A stretch of DNA of 58,607 bases from Candidatus Omnitrophota bacterium (GCA_023247445.1 JAHFGL010000006.1:1-58607); one strand, 5' to 3'. Numbered from the stretch's first letter, positions 6,843 to 15,784 are shown. A program made the numbers and translations. Notes: a model not told the origin generated them from the letters alone.

Positions 6843-8867
6843 ATGAAAATCAGTTTAAATTGGCTCAAAGATTATTTGGATATTAAGCTTTCGCCGGCGG
6901 AGATTGCTCATAAATTTACCATGGCAGGGCTTGAGGTTGAAAAAATTTCAGCCGTTGGTGACGACACGGCCTTTGAATTAGAGATTACGCCGAATCGCCC
7001 AGATTGTTTAAACATGATCGGCATCGCCCGAGAATTATCTGCGATTTTAAATAAAACCTGCAAACTCCCCAAAGCTAAGAAATTAACCTTTCCGACAAAA
7101 AAATGTGATGTTCAAATTCTCGATAAGGAAGGTTGCGCTCAATATATTGGAACTTTAATTGAAGACCTAAAAATTGCCAAAACGCCTGATTGGATTCAAA
7201 AGCGTCTGGCGACCTTGGGCACGCGATCGATTAATAATGTCGTTGATGTTACCAACTTTGTTTTGATGGAAACCGGTCAGCCCATGCACGCGTTTGATTT
7301 TGATAAATTAGCTGGCGGGAAGATCGTTGTTCGTCGGGCGAAGCAGGATGAAAAGATTGTGACCATTGACGGCGTTGAGCGGACGCTTGACCCATCGATC
7401 TTGATTATTGCTGATGAACGAAAACCGGTTGCGATTGCTGGAATTATGGGGGGTAAGGACACGGAAGTAACAGCCATGACAAAGAAGATTTTGTTAGAGA
7501 GTGCGCTGTTTGATTCGATTTTAATTCGTCGGGCTTCGCGTAAGTTGGGCTTGTCTAGCGATTCATCGTATCGGTTTGAACGCGGAGTTGATGTTCAAGC
7601 GCTTGAGGCTAACACGAATCGCGCGGCGACACTTATTTTAGATTCGGCTGGCGGGAAAATGACCCAACGAAGTAACGTGCTTGGCGTAAAGACAAAAGTT
7701 ATCCATCGTGGAGCGATTTCGGTTTCGCTTAAGCAAATCAGTAGTTGCTTGGGAGGGAATTTTACAGCGAAACAGTGCAAGAATATTTTAGAGAAGCTCG
7801 CATTTGGTGTGGCGGTTAAAAAAGATATTTTAACGGCAACTCCGTCATCTTTTCGTGGTGACATTAAACAGGATGTTGATTTGATTGAAGAGATTGCACG
7901 TATTATTGGATATGATCAGCTTCCATCGAGTTTGCCACTGATTAAAGTTTCTGCGCAGAAGTCGAGTCCAAAGCGTGAAGTCCATCGAAAGATTCGTGAG
8001 ACGCTTGTGGCTAGCGGATTTTCTGAGGTGATTACCTATGCGATGATTGATCAGCGCAGCATTGATCGGACAAGGTTGCAGGATCAGATTGGGACGAAGA
8101 TTCAAAATCCATTAAGCCAAGAGCAAGAAATGATGCGGCCGGTTATTCTGCCGAGTTTACTTAAGGTTGTGCAGACAAACTTTAATCGCGGGCAAAAGGA
8201 CATTAAGATTTTTGAAATTGGCAAGATTTACCGTGGCGGCAAGGAAAGAGAAGTATTGGCTTGCTTGGCAACCGGCATTCATGCGCATGATTGGCGACGA
8301 GGAAAGCAGGAGATTGACTTTTTTGATTTAAAGGGAAGCGTTGAGAAGGTTTTCGAAGGGATACGCGTGCCTCAAGTTAAATTTGTCGCAGCGAGTAACG
8401 TGATTTTTGACGACGGCCAAGCTGCTGACATTGTCAAAGATCATAAAATTGGATTCGCGGGAAAGATTTCGGATGAGATTTTAGAAAATTGGGAAATTAA
8501 GCAAAAGAATATCTTTTTTGCCTGGGTCAAGCTTGACGAAGTTTTTAAAAGCCAGGAAACAATCAAAAAATTTAACCCTATTGTAGAATATCCGGCGATT
8601 GTCCGCGACGTCAGCTTGGCCGTGCCGGAAAATGTCAGCTTTGCCCAAATCAAAGATTTAGTTTTTGTTCATGGCAAGGAAATATTAGCATCGATAAAAT
8701 TTAGTGAACAATATTTAGGTGAAAAGATTGCCACCGGCTACCGCGGTCTTGTCTTTTCGCTCGTCTATCAATCCTCTGCGAAAACTCTACGCGAAGAAGA
8801 TGTTGGTTCCATCCATAACCGCATCATTGAAGCTCTTGTCAAAGAATTGGGCGTAATCAAAAGATAA
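6843..8867 (+). CDS. pheT: Phenylalanyl-tRNA synthetase beta subunit, short form
   Basis: Non-catalytic subunit with the editing site. The N-terminus MKISLNWLKDYLDI is typical, but the sequence goes from FTMAGLEVEKIS almost directly to ELEITPNRPDCLNMIGIARE. The OB-fold tRNA-binding (EMAP-like) domain of about 110 residues normally lies between them and is missing. The B3/B4 editing region, B5 domain and C-terminal ferredoxin-fold anticodon-binding domain (PAIVRDVSLAVPENVSF) are present. It has 674 residues versus about 800 in E. coli and B. subtilis. Confidence 0.95.
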   Translation: MKISLNWLKDYLDIKLSPAEIAHKFTMAGLEVEKISAVGDDTAFELEITPNRPDCLNMIGIARELSAILNKTCKLPKAKKLTFPTKKCDVQILDKEGCAQYIGTLIEDLKIAKTPDWIQKRLATLGTRSINNVVDVTNFVLMETGQPMHAFDFDKLAGGKIVVRRAKQDEKIVTIDGVERTLDPSILIIADERKPVAIAGIMGGKDTEVTAMTKKILLESALFDSILIRRASRKLGLSSDSSYRFERGVDVQALEANTNRAATLILDSAGGKMTQRSNVLGVKTKVIHRGAISVSLKQISSCLGGNFTAKQCKNILEKLAFGVAVKKDILTATPSSFRGDIKQDVDLIEEIARIIGYDQLPSSLPLIKVSAQKSSPKREVHRKIRETLVASGFSEVITYAMIDQRSIDRTRLQDQIGTKIQNPLSQEQEMMRPVILPSLLKVVQTNFNRGQKDIKIFEIGKIYRGGKEREVLACLATGIHAHDWRRGKQEIDFFDLKGSVEKVFEGIRVPQVKFVAASNVIFDDGQAADIVKDHKIGFAGKISDEILENWEIKQKNIFFAWVKLDEVFKSQETIKKFNPIVEYPAIVRDVSLAVPENVSFAQIKDLVFVHGKEILASIKFSEQYLGEKIATGYRGLVFSLVYQSSAKTLREEDVGSIHNRIIEALVKELGVIKR

Positions 8868-8905
8868 AAATTGCGTCTTCTTACGCGCGCGTAAAATTTT
8901 TAGTG

Positions 8906-8934
8906 TTGAAATTGTTTGAAACCAGGAATATAAT
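8906..8934 (+). promoter_or_regulatory. Strong sigma-70-type promoter for 6S RNA
   Basis: TTGAAA (8906-8911), 17-base spacer, TATAAT (8929-8934). The expected start is near 8941, exactly at the first base of the closing stem of the RNA. Confidence 0.8.
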
Positions 8935-8940
8935 TGCGAT

Positions 8941-9090
8941 TGCCCCTGCGGTGTTTGTTAGGAGCGATTAAAAGAACCAACACTTTTATTATGGGATGTA
9001 GACTTCGAGTAGCCTTTGGGCATACCGAGCGATTCCCACTTGGTGAGCTTGGTTCACCATTATCATTCCGACGGCACAGGTGGGGGCATG
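8941..9090 (+). ncRNA. ssrS: Probable 6S RNA
   Basis: Starts at the predicted transcription start. The closing stem pairs GCCCC(TGC) at the 5' end with the 3' segment CACAGGTGGGGGC. The middle has features of 6S RNAs: GGGATGTAGACTTCGAGTAG, then TTTGGGCATACCGA, then GATTCCCAC. It is an open-bubble rod that mimics an open promoter and binds RNA polymerase holoenzyme. The length of about 150 is at the short end for the family. No protein frame fits this segment. The identification is by recalled consensus, not by a covariance search. Confidence 0.78.
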
Positions 9091-9167
9091 TTAGTAAGCT
9101 GATTCAACGTTGTTTTTGCGGGACTCAGATGATATATTTTGAATAGGTTAAAGGATAGGAGGGCGCT

Positions 9168-9353
9168 ATGGTTGGAATTAAGTTTGTTACGAATAGAAAA
9201 GGTCAAAAAACAGCGGTTATTATTAATCTAAGAAAACATAAACAAACATGGGAAGATTTTTATGATGCGATGATTGTTGAAGAACGAAAGCATGAGCCGC
9301 GGATTACCTTTCAGGCTTTCAAAGAAAAAATGGTAAAAGCTGGTAAGTTATAA
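9168..9353 (+). CDS. Antitoxin-like small protein
   Basis: 61 residues, preceded by a good ribosome-binding site (TAGGAGGGCGCT). The N-terminal half (FVTNRKGQKTAVIINL) reads like the strand that opens RelB/PHD-type antitoxins, and the C-terminal half is a charged helix with an EERK segment. Four bases separate it from a RelE-type toxin gene, so the role is mainly inferred from this pairing. Confidence 0.7.
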   Translation: MVGIKFVTNRKGQKTAVIINLRKHKQTWEDFYDAMIVEERKHEPRITFQAFKEKMVKAGKL

Positions 9354-9357
9354 ATCC

Positions 9358-9618
9358 ATGCCTGCCTATTCACTCACCCTTTCTCGATCTGCTGAAAAAG
9401 AATTAACTGTTTTAGATTCAAATCTTCTTAAGAGAATTTCTTTAAAGTTAGAGCAATTAACAATTACTCCTCGTCCATCGGGTTGTGTTAAGCTGCAGGG
9501 TAAAGAAGATCTTTGGCGTATTCGAATAGGAAATTATCGCGTGATTTATTCAGTTGATGATGCAAAAAGGGTGGTAGACATTAGTCTTGTTCGACACCGA
9601 AAAGATGTTTACCGATGA
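9358..9618 (+). CDS. RelE/ParE-family toxin
   Basis: 86 residues with the RelE fold pattern: SLTLSRSAEKELTVLD at the start, KLQGKEDLWRIRIGNYRVIYSVDD in the middle, and the ending VRHRKDVYR. Members cleave mRNA in the ribosome or poison gyrase; the sequence is nearer the RelE branch. The basic residues (R in WRIRIGNYRVIY and RHRKDVYR) are the usual catalytic ones. It overlaps rarA by 4 bases (ATGA). Confidence 0.9.
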   Translation: MPAYSLTLSRSAEKELTVLDSNLLKRISLKLEQLTITPRPSGCVKLQGKEDLWRIRIGNYRVIYSVDDAKRVVDISLVRHRKDVYR

Positions 9619-10967
9619 AGATGAACTCGCAAGCTAAAGATTCAAACGAAAATTTATTTACTGCCGCCAATCAAGAACACGCCTTAAAAAATGCACCGCT
9701 TTCTGCGCGGATGCGTCCTCGCACGCTCGAAGAATATACCGGTCAAAAACATATTTTGTCCTCTGAGCTACTCTTGCCGCGCGCCATTTCTTCAGATCGT
9801 TTAAGTTCGATTATTCTCTACGGCCCACCGGGCGTTGGAAAAACGACTCTGGCCCTTTGTATTAGTCAAAAAACAAAAGCTTTTTTCGAAAAAATTAACG
9901 CCGTTAGCTCTAACGTTGAGGATTTACGTAAAATCATTATAGGCAGCCAACATCGGTTTTCTACGACTCAACGCAAGACGGTTGTTTTCATTGATGAAAT
10001 TCATCGTTTCAATAAAGCGCAGCAGGATGTGCTCATGCCGGATTTAGAAGCTGGTCATTTGATTTTAATTGGAGCGACCGTCTTTAATCCATTCTTTGCG
10101 TTAACTGGCCCGCTTCTGTCGCGATCACTGATTTTTGAATTAAAATCTTTAACCAAAGAGGACATGGAAGAAATTTTAACACGCGCGCTTAAAGATGAAG
10201 AACGTGGCTTGGGGGATTTAAAAATCAAAGCGGACACAGCTGCCATTAGCTTTTTGGCAGAGATTTGCGACGGAGATGCACGCAAGGCACTTAATGCCTT
10301 AGAGATCGGTTGTTTAACTGCACCTAAAGATAAAAATGGAATGATTCATTTTACAATTGAGGTTGCGCAAGAATCTATTCAGAAAAAACAAGTCAACTAT
10401 GACAAAGATGGTGACCAGCATTACGACACGATCTCTGCGTTTATTAAATCGATGCGCGGATCAGATCCCGATGCGACACTTTATTGGATGGCGAAAATGA
10501 TTTATGCTGGTGAAGATCCACGTTTTATTGCCCGACGGATTTGTATTTGTGCGGCAGAAGATGTGGGCAACGCCGATCCGCAGGCGCTTGTTGTGGCGAA
10601 CGCCGCGCTACAGATTTCAGAATTTATTGGCCTTCCCGAAGCGAGGATTCCGCTCGCGCAGGCCGCCGTTTACGTTGCGTGCGCACCTAAATCAAACGCA
10701 GTTTATTTAGGCATCGATAAGGCGCTTGATGATGTTAAAAATAAGAAAACCCAAGAAGTTCCCGCCTATTTAAAAGATGCGCATTATCAGGGGGCAAAGA
10801 AATTGGGCCGAGGCGAGAATTATAAATACGCCCACAATTTTCCCAACCATTACGTTGAGCAGGAGTACATGCCGTTTAAGGCAACTTATTACAATCCAAC
10901 CGAGATGGGTTTTGAGAAAAAGATTAAAGAGTGGTTAGCAAAAATTAAAAATCAAAGTTCCGCTTAG
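9615..10967 (+). CDS. rarA: Replication-associated recombination protein A (RarA/MgsA)
   Basis: AAA+ ATPase that acts at stalled forks. Walker A GPPGVGKTT at about 70-78, Walker B VVFIDEIHRF at about 120, then the typical sensor and tetramerisation regions (DGDARKALNALE; ASEDVGNADP-type sequence here as AAEDVGNADP; LPEARIPLAQAAVYVA). The C-terminus GRGENYKYAHNFPNHYVEQEYMP is diagnostic. 450 residues. The start at 9615 overlaps the toxin stop; ATG 9621 is an alternative. Confidence 0.95.
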   Translation: MKMNSQAKDSNENLFTAANQEHALKNAPLSARMRPRTLEEYTGQKHILSSELLLPRAISSDRLSSIILYGPPGVGKTTLALCISQKTKAFFEKINAVSSNVEDLRKIIIGSQHRFSTTQRKTVVFIDEIHRFNKAQQDVLMPDLEAGHLILIGATVFNPFFALTGPLLSRSLIFELKSLTKEDMEEILTRALKDEERGLGDLKIKADTAAISFLAEICDGDARKALNALEIGCLTAPKDKNGMIHFTIEVAQESIQKKQVNYDKDGDQHYDTISAFIKSMRGSDPDATLYWMAKMIYAGEDPRFIARRICICAAEDVGNADPQALVVANAALQISEFIGLPEARIPLAQAAVYVACAPKSNAVYLGIDKALDDVKNKKTQEVPAYLKDAHYQGAKKLGRGENYKYAHNFPNHYVEQEYMPFKATYYNPTEMGFEKKIKEWLAKIKNQSSA

Positions 10968-11018
10968 TAGGCAAATACTTCTTAATCCACATCTTGCGCG
11001 AGATGACAGGCGTATGTT

Positions 11019-12032
11019 ATGAACAAAAAAAGCTGTTTCTTTAAAATCATTGCAGTGAGTTTTGGGATATTAGTAAGCATCATTCTCATCGTAGGCTGCG
11101 AGTTTATTCTAAAATTTTTCAATGTTAACGCAGCTAAATTTGATGTCGAATATCCTCCAAGTTATTATGATTTTCATGATTTTGGGGTGAAACGCCCATC
11201 GGTTGGTAAGCACCAGCTGATCGCTCGACGGCTTCCTTCCAAAGAAACCATTTGGGACGAATATTATGACATCGATCAATATCATCATCGAATAACGCCT
11301 AGGATTGACTCTGGAGAAGAATCAAAATTTTTGGCTTTTTTAGGATGTTCGTTTACTTACGGAGAGGGGGTTGCTGGCGATGAAACCTTGCCCTATTATG
11401 TTGGACGCTTAACCAAAAAATATCGACCATATAATTATGGTTTTCATGGGTTAGGACCCTTTGATGTCCTGGCTGTAACAGAACATACAAATTTCAAAGA
11501 ACAGATTAAAGAAGATAATGGCCTTTTTGTTTATACCTACATCGATGGTCATTTGCATCGCGTGGCAGGCTCCATGCGTATTATGTCTTGGAAACGCACC
11601 GAACCTTTTTATCGTTTAATTGACGGTAAGTTAGTGCGTGCGGGAAGTTTTGAAACGGGTCGTCCGCTGTTGACCAAGTTGTATCGCTTTCTAGCGAAGA
11701 GCGAAATCTTGCAGACTTTGAAAATTAATTTCCCATTGCGTTTTCAAAGAAAACATTTTGAATTAACGGCATTGTCTTTAAAGAATATCGAAACAAATAT
11801 CAAGAAAGTATATCCTGATAGTCGCTTTCTTGTGCTTATTTATCCGAGTAGTCTCTATCCCGAGTCATTAATCACCGAATTAAAAAAACTTAATATTGAT
11901 TATTTAGATTATTCTAAACTTTTTAATCGAAATACCCATCCTTATGCCATATCCGTTGAGGATCAGCATCCATCGCCGTTCGCTTATAGCGTTGTTGCTA
12001 AAAAATTGGCTGAAGATTTAAACCTTCAGTAA
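11019..12032 (+). CDS. Membrane-anchored SGNH/GDSL-hydrolase-like protein
   Basis: 337 residues with one N-terminal membrane segment (about 9-32). Block I of SGNH hydrolases is seen as GCSFTYGEG (109-117, Ser111). A Gly block (NYGFHGLGPFD) follows, and the C-terminal DQHPSPFA (Asp315, His317) matches the catalytic Asp-x-x-His block. Likely an esterase or acetyl-transfer-type enzyme on the outer face of the inner membrane. The substrate cannot be told from sequence. It stands alone between rarA and the cyclo-ligase. Confidence 0.7.
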   Translation: MNKKSCFFKIIAVSFGILVSIILIVGCEFILKFFNVNAAKFDVEYPPSYYDFHDFGVKRPSVGKHQLIARRLPSKETIWDEYYDIDQYHHRITPRIDSGEESKFLAFLGCSFTYGEGVAGDETLPYYVGRLTKKYRPYNYGFHGLGPFDVLAVTEHTNFKEQIKEDNGLFVYTYIDGHLHRVAGSMRIMSWKRTEPFYRLIDGKLVRAGSFETGRPLLTKLYRFLAKSEILQTLKINFPLRFQRKHFELTALSLKNIETNIKKVYPDSRFLVLIYPSSLYPESLITELKKLNIDYLDYSKLFNRNTHPYAISVEDQHPSPFAYSVVAKKLAEDLNLQ

Positions 12033-12088
12033 GCAATTGTGCCAGGCACTTTTAGCGAGTTCGGCTATGAACTGCTACGAATTTCCAG

Positions 12089-12117
12089 TTGTACATTTAA
12101 TTGAAAAATGATAATAT
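12089..12117 (+). promoter_or_regulatory. Promoter for 5-formyl-THF cyclo-ligase gene
   Basis: TTGTAC (12089-12094), 17-base spacer, TAATAT (12112-12117), 47 bases before the start codon. Confidence 0.5.
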
Positions 12118-12164
12118 ACGGCACAGTAAAATTGGATCAAGGCAACTTAACAACTATTTTTTAA

Positions 12165-12725
12165 GTGAATAAAATAAAACAAGACTTCAGGGAAAGGATA
12201 TTAACGCTTTTAAGAAATCAAGAGGAGGAAAAACGGTTTCGAAAAAGCCGGGAAATTCTTAAGCAGCTTTTAAATTTAAGGGAGTTTAAGGAGGCAAGAG
12301 CGATTTTGTTCTATGCCTCATTTGATGGGGAAGTGGATACGTTTGAAATGATCAGCCAAGCATTAAAACTAGGAAAGAAAATAGCCTTACCGAGAATTGA
12401 CAAAACCCAAAGAAAGATTCTGCCGGTTGTAATTGATTCTTTGGACAACGATCTCGAACAGGGACCTTACGGCATTAAACAGCCGCGGATAAACGTAGAC
12501 AAGGTTCTTGATTTAAAGGACATTAATATGGTAATCGTTCCAGGAGTTGCCTTTGATAAGCGCAATAATCGCTTAGGGCGCGGAGGAGGTTACTATGACC
12601 GCTTTTTAACGACGGTTCCTTCAGGTATTCCTACAGTTGGCTTAGCCTTTGATTTTCAAATTGTTGATCGCCTACCCCATCTTGATGAACATGATCAAGC
12701 TGTTTCTCATGTTCTCGTCAGCTAA
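12165..12725 (+). CDS. 5-formyltetrahydrofolate cyclo-ligase
   Basis: Converts 5-formyl-THF to 5,10-methenyl-THF with ATP. The C-terminal signature PGVAFDKRNNRLGRGGGYYDR is clear, and the N-terminal helix RKSREILKQLLNL fits. 186 residues, normal size. The start is GTG 12165; no clear ribosome-binding site. In many bacteria this gene is next to 6S RNA. Here the probable 6S RNA is about 3 kb upstream with rarA and a toxin pair between them. Confidence 0.93.
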   Translation: MNKIKQDFRERILTLLRNQEEEKRFRKSREILKQLLNLREFKEARAILFYASFDGEVDTFEMISQALKLGKKIALPRIDKTQRKILPVVIDSLDNDLEQGPYGIKQPRINVDKVLDLKDINMVIVPGVAFDKRNNRLGRGGGYYDRFLTTVPSGIPTVGLAFDFQIVDRLPHLDEHDQAVSHVLVS

Positions 12726-12756
12726 TTTTTAAATTCATGTATGAACTTGTATGTTC

Positions 12757-12837
12757 CGTCATCCTGAGGAACGTAGTGACGAAGGATCTCAAAACATTTA
12801 AGAATTTCTGAGATCCTTCGCTGCGCTCAGGATGACG
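12757..12837. repeat. Palindromic intergenic repeat, family R1, copy 1
   Basis: Outer arms cgtcatcctgag (12757-12768) and ctcaggatgacg (12826-12837), with inner arms around gaaggatctca and tgagatccttcg. A second copy lies at 41455-41532. This type of repeat is widespread in bacterial genomes. Confidence 0.85.
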
Positions 12838-12872
12838 AATAATTAGGAAACAATTAACGAGGAGTAAAACCT

Positions 12873-14450
12873 ATGTTCGAAGCAATCAACATATACACCC
12901 AGAGTATTATCCTGTCTCTTTTCGCTATTATTATTTTCTTTGCTGGATATCTTTTGCGATGGTTTTTTGCTGGCAAAAAGATAAGCGAGGCGGAAAATAA
13001 GGCTACCAATTTACTTGAAGTGGCTAAAAAAGATGCTGAAGTTCGTAAACGTGAAGCAGAATTGCACAGTAAAGACTTGGTGATTAAGCTTCGCCAAGAT
13101 TTTGAACGCGACACGGAAGATCGTCGCAAAGAATTAAGCTTAACGGAAAAAAGAATTTTGCAGAAAGAAGAAAATCTTGATAAGCGCGTTGATTTATTAG
13201 AGAAGAAAGAAAAGGATATTGAAAATCGTGTTAATGCTTTGCATGAGGGTGAAGATAAGATCAAAAAAAGAGCAGAGGATTTAGAGCGTTTAATTGGAGA
13301 AGAGAAGCAAAGGTTGCAAACGATTTCGTCGATGACCCAAGAAGATGCGCGCAAACTTCTTTTGTCTCGCGTTGATGAAGAGCTTTTGCATGAAAAAGCC
13401 ACACGAATTAGAAGAATGGAAGAAGATATTAAAGAGTCTGGTGACAAAAGAGCGCGCGACGTTATTTCGGTGGCGATTCAGCGATGTGCTTCAGAGCATA
13501 CGGCTGGATCAACGGTCACGGTTGTTGCGCTTCCTAGCGATGAGATGAAAGGGCGCATTATTGGACGAGAAGGACGCAACATTCGCGCCCTTGAGGCCGC
13601 CGCTGGCGTTGACATTATTATTGATGACACCCCAGAAGCGGTAACTATTTCGGGGTTTGACATGTATCGTCGTGAGATTGCTAAGATCGCTTTGGAAAGT
13701 TTGATTGCTGACGGCCGTATTCATCCTGGACGAATTGAAGAGGTCGTTGAAAAAGCCAAGGCTCAAATGGAACAGCTTATTAAGGAAGAAGGAGAAAAGG
13801 CTGCGTTTGAACTTGGGATTCACGGCATGCATGTTGAGCTTTTAAAGCTCGTTGGGCGACTTAAATTTAGAACAAGTTACGGGCAAAATGGGTTACAGCA
13901 CACCAAGGAAGTGGCGCGACTTATTTCGTCGATTGCCGCGCAACTTGGGCTTAATCCAAAGATTGCGATTCGTGCCGGACTTTTACATGACATTGGAAAA
14001 GTTGTCGCGCAAGAGGTTGAAGAAGGAACTCACGCGATTGTCGGCGGAACGCTAGCTAGAAAATATGGTGAATCAGAAGAAGTCGCGAATGCTGTTGAGT
14101 CACACCATGAAGAAGTTGAAAAGACTTCGCTGTACGGAACCCTTGTTGCGGCCGCGGATGCTATCAGCGCCGCTCGACCAGGAGCACGCGCCGAATCTTT
14201 AGAAACATATATCAAACGATTGGAAAATTTAGAAAAGATTGCGAATTCGTTTAAAGGGATTAGCAAATCTTATGCTTTGCAAGCTGGACGAGAAATTCGC
14301 ATCCTTGTTGATCCTGACAAAATTAATGATGACGAAGCCATTGTGTTAGCTCGCGATATTCGTAAAAAGGTTGAAGAGGAAATGGAATATCCCGGCCAAA
14401 TTAAGATTATGGTTCTTCGCGAGAAACGCGCGGTTGAATACGCTAAATAA
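12873..14450 (+). CDS. rny: Ribonuclease Y
   Basis: Membrane-bound endoribonuclease that initiates mRNA decay. N-terminal membrane helix (about 10-31), long coiled coil (about 40-200), KH domain with GRIIGREGRNIR (about 228-239), HD domain with LLHDIGK (about 369-375) and a conserved tail. 525 residues, normal. ATG 12873 follows CGAGGAG. The ymdB-like gene follows after 3 bases, the same pairing as in Bacillus. Confidence 0.96.
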   Translation: MFEAINIYTQSIILSLFAIIIFFAGYLLRWFFAGKKISEAENKATNLLEVAKKDAEVRKREAELHSKDLVIKLRQDFERDTEDRRKELSLTEKRILQKEENLDKRVDLLEKKEKDIENRVNALHEGEDKIKKRAEDLERLIGEEKQRLQTISSMTQEDARKLLLSRVDEELLHEKATRIRRMEEDIKESGDKRARDVISVAIQRCASEHTAGSTVTVVALPSDEMKGRIIGREGRNIRALEAAAGVDIIIDDTPEAVTISGFDMYRREIAKIALESLIADGRIHPGRIEEVVEKAKAQMEQLIKEEGEKAAFELGIHGMHVELLKLVGRLKFRTSYGQNGLQHTKEVARLISSIAAQLGLNPKIAIRAGLLHDIGKVVAQEVEEGTHAIVGGTLARKYGESEEVANAVESHHEEVEKTSLYGTLVAAADAISAARPGARAESLETYIKRLENLEKIANSFKGISKSYALQAGREIRILVDPDKINDDEAIVLARDIRKKVEEEMEYPGQIKIMVLREKRAVEYAK

Positions 14451-14453
14451 AAT

Positions 14454-15272
14454 ATGAATATTCTCTGCATCGGTGACATCGTTGGCAAGCCTGGTCGAGC
14501 GGCGCTCGAAGGACTTCTTCCTGATTTAAAGAAAGAGTTTGCCGTCGATTTTGTTATTGTCAATGCGGAAAATGCGGCTGGCGGGGCGGGGCTTAGCTCT
14601 CGCATGGCCAAACATTTCTTTAGCATTGGTTGTGATGTTCTGACCCTCGGGGATCATGTTTGGGATCAGAAAGAATTAGAACCTTATCTGCAGGAAGCCG
14701 AGTATCTTATTCGTCCGGCGAATTTCCCCGAAGGCGTTCCCGGCCGTGGCTGGTGTATTAAGGAAACAGCGTCCGGTAAAAAAGTTGGGGTGGTCAATTT
14801 GTTGGGACGCGTTTTTATGCGTTACAATGTCAGCTGTCCTTTCCGTGAATTAAAAAAAATCGTCGAAGAAATAAAAAAACAGACCAATATTATTGTTGTT
14901 GATATGCATGCGGAGGCAACGAGTGAAAAGGTAGCCATTGGGCATTACATTGATGGCGAGGTGTCTGCGCTTTTTGGCACGCACACGCATATTCAAACCG
15001 CTGATGAAAAGATTTTAGCTAAAGGCACTGCGTATATTACAGATCTTGGGATGAGCGGGCCATATGATTCCGTGATTGGCCAGGGCAAAGAAAATATTAT
15101 TCAAAGATTTTTAACAAGCATGCCTATTAAATTTAGCGTGGCCAAAGATGATGTTAAGCTTCATGGCGTTGTGGTTGATATTGATGAAAAAACCGGCAAG
15201 ACCAATCGAATTGTTCGTGTTCAGAAGTCTTTTACGGGCCCGGTTGTGGATTTAGAAAAAGAAGACGGCTGA
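14454..15272 (+). CDS. YmdB-family metallophosphoesterase
   Basis: 272 residues. Metal-binding blocks are visible in order: CIGDIVGKPG, NAENAAGG, LGDHVWD, DMHAEATSEK and GTHTHIQTAD. Bacillus YmdB hydrolyses 2',3'-cyclic AMP, a product of RNA decay, which fits the position 3 bases after rny. It overlaps no other gene and ends shortly before a new promoter. Confidence 0.92.
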   Translation: MNILCIGDIVGKPGRAALEGLLPDLKKEFAVDFVIVNAENAAGGAGLSSRMAKHFFSIGCDVLTLGDHVWDQKELEPYLQEAEYLIRPANFPEGVPGRGWCIKETASGKKVGVVNLLGRVFMRYNVSCPFRELKKIVEEIKKQTNIIVVDMHAEATSEKVAIGHYIDGEVSALFGTHTHIQTADEKILAKGTAYITDLGMSGPYDSVIGQGKENIIQRFLTSMPIKFSVAKDDVKLHGVVVDIDEKTGKTNRIVRVQKSFTGPVVDLEKEDG

Positions 15273-15310
15273 TCTTTCTTTATCGAAATTAAAATTCGAC
15301 CACATTTGTC

Positions 15311-15339
15311 TTGAGGCTATTTTCAAGTTGTACTATAAT
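15311..15339 (+). promoter_or_regulatory. Promoter for PilZ gene
   Basis: TTGAGG (15311-15316), 17-base spacer, perfect TATAAT (15334-15339). Confidence 0.7.
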
Positions 15340-15391
15340 CCAAACAACTTTGAAATTTTAAGATCTTAAAAGTATCTTGAGGGGGGATCGC

Positions 15392-15784
15392 ATGAATCAA
15401 TGGGAAGGCTTAGATAGACGGAAATTTCCTCGGGTCAATTATCCATGTCTCATTGTTTTGCGTCATGATGGTGAAGCTACCGGCGAAGTATTGTTAACTC
15501 ATACCGAGAATGTCGGTATTGGTGGGGTTTGTGTGACCCTTAAGAAAGAATTGCGGATGTTTTCTCCTGTTGAACTTGAATTAGATCTGTTAGATTTAGG
15601 CAATCATGTTAAATGTAAGGGAAAGGTTGTGTGGAATATTCGTCGGACAAGCACGTCCAAGAATAAGCCACTTTTTTTTGATGTTGGTATTGAATTTGAT
15701 AGTTTAGATAAAAAAGAACAGCAGCGATTAGAGGAAATTGTTAAACGTTTGGCTAGCGCTGGTGCTCAAACACCCTACACCTAA
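15392..15784 (+). CDS. PilZ-domain protein
   Basis: 130 residues, single domain. The arginine motif RRKFPR (about 9-14) that binds cyclic di-GMP is present. The second motif, normally D/N-x-S-x-x-G, reads NVGIGG, so the serine is replaced by glycine. ATG 15392 follows GAGGGGGGATC; an in-frame ATG 15 bases upstream lacks a ribosome-binding site. Likely a cyclic-di-GMP effector with unknown target. A cyclic-di-GMP riboswitch elsewhere in the window shows that the signal is used by this organism. Confidence 0.85.
   Translation: MNQWEGLDRRKFPRVNYPCLIVLRHDGEATGEVLLTHTENVGIGGVCVTLKKELRMFSPVELELDLLDLGNHVKCKGKVVWNIRRTSTSKNKPLFFDVGIEFDSLDKKEQQRLEEIVKRLASAGAQTPYT

Noticed and set aside
8934-9146. 70-residue protein frame
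   Set aside because: It lies within the probable 6S RNA, has no ribosome-binding site and no family resemblance.
12854-13447. Long minus-strand frame opposite rny
   Set aside because: Serine/leucine-rich shadow of the charged coiled-coil codons of rny; no start signal.
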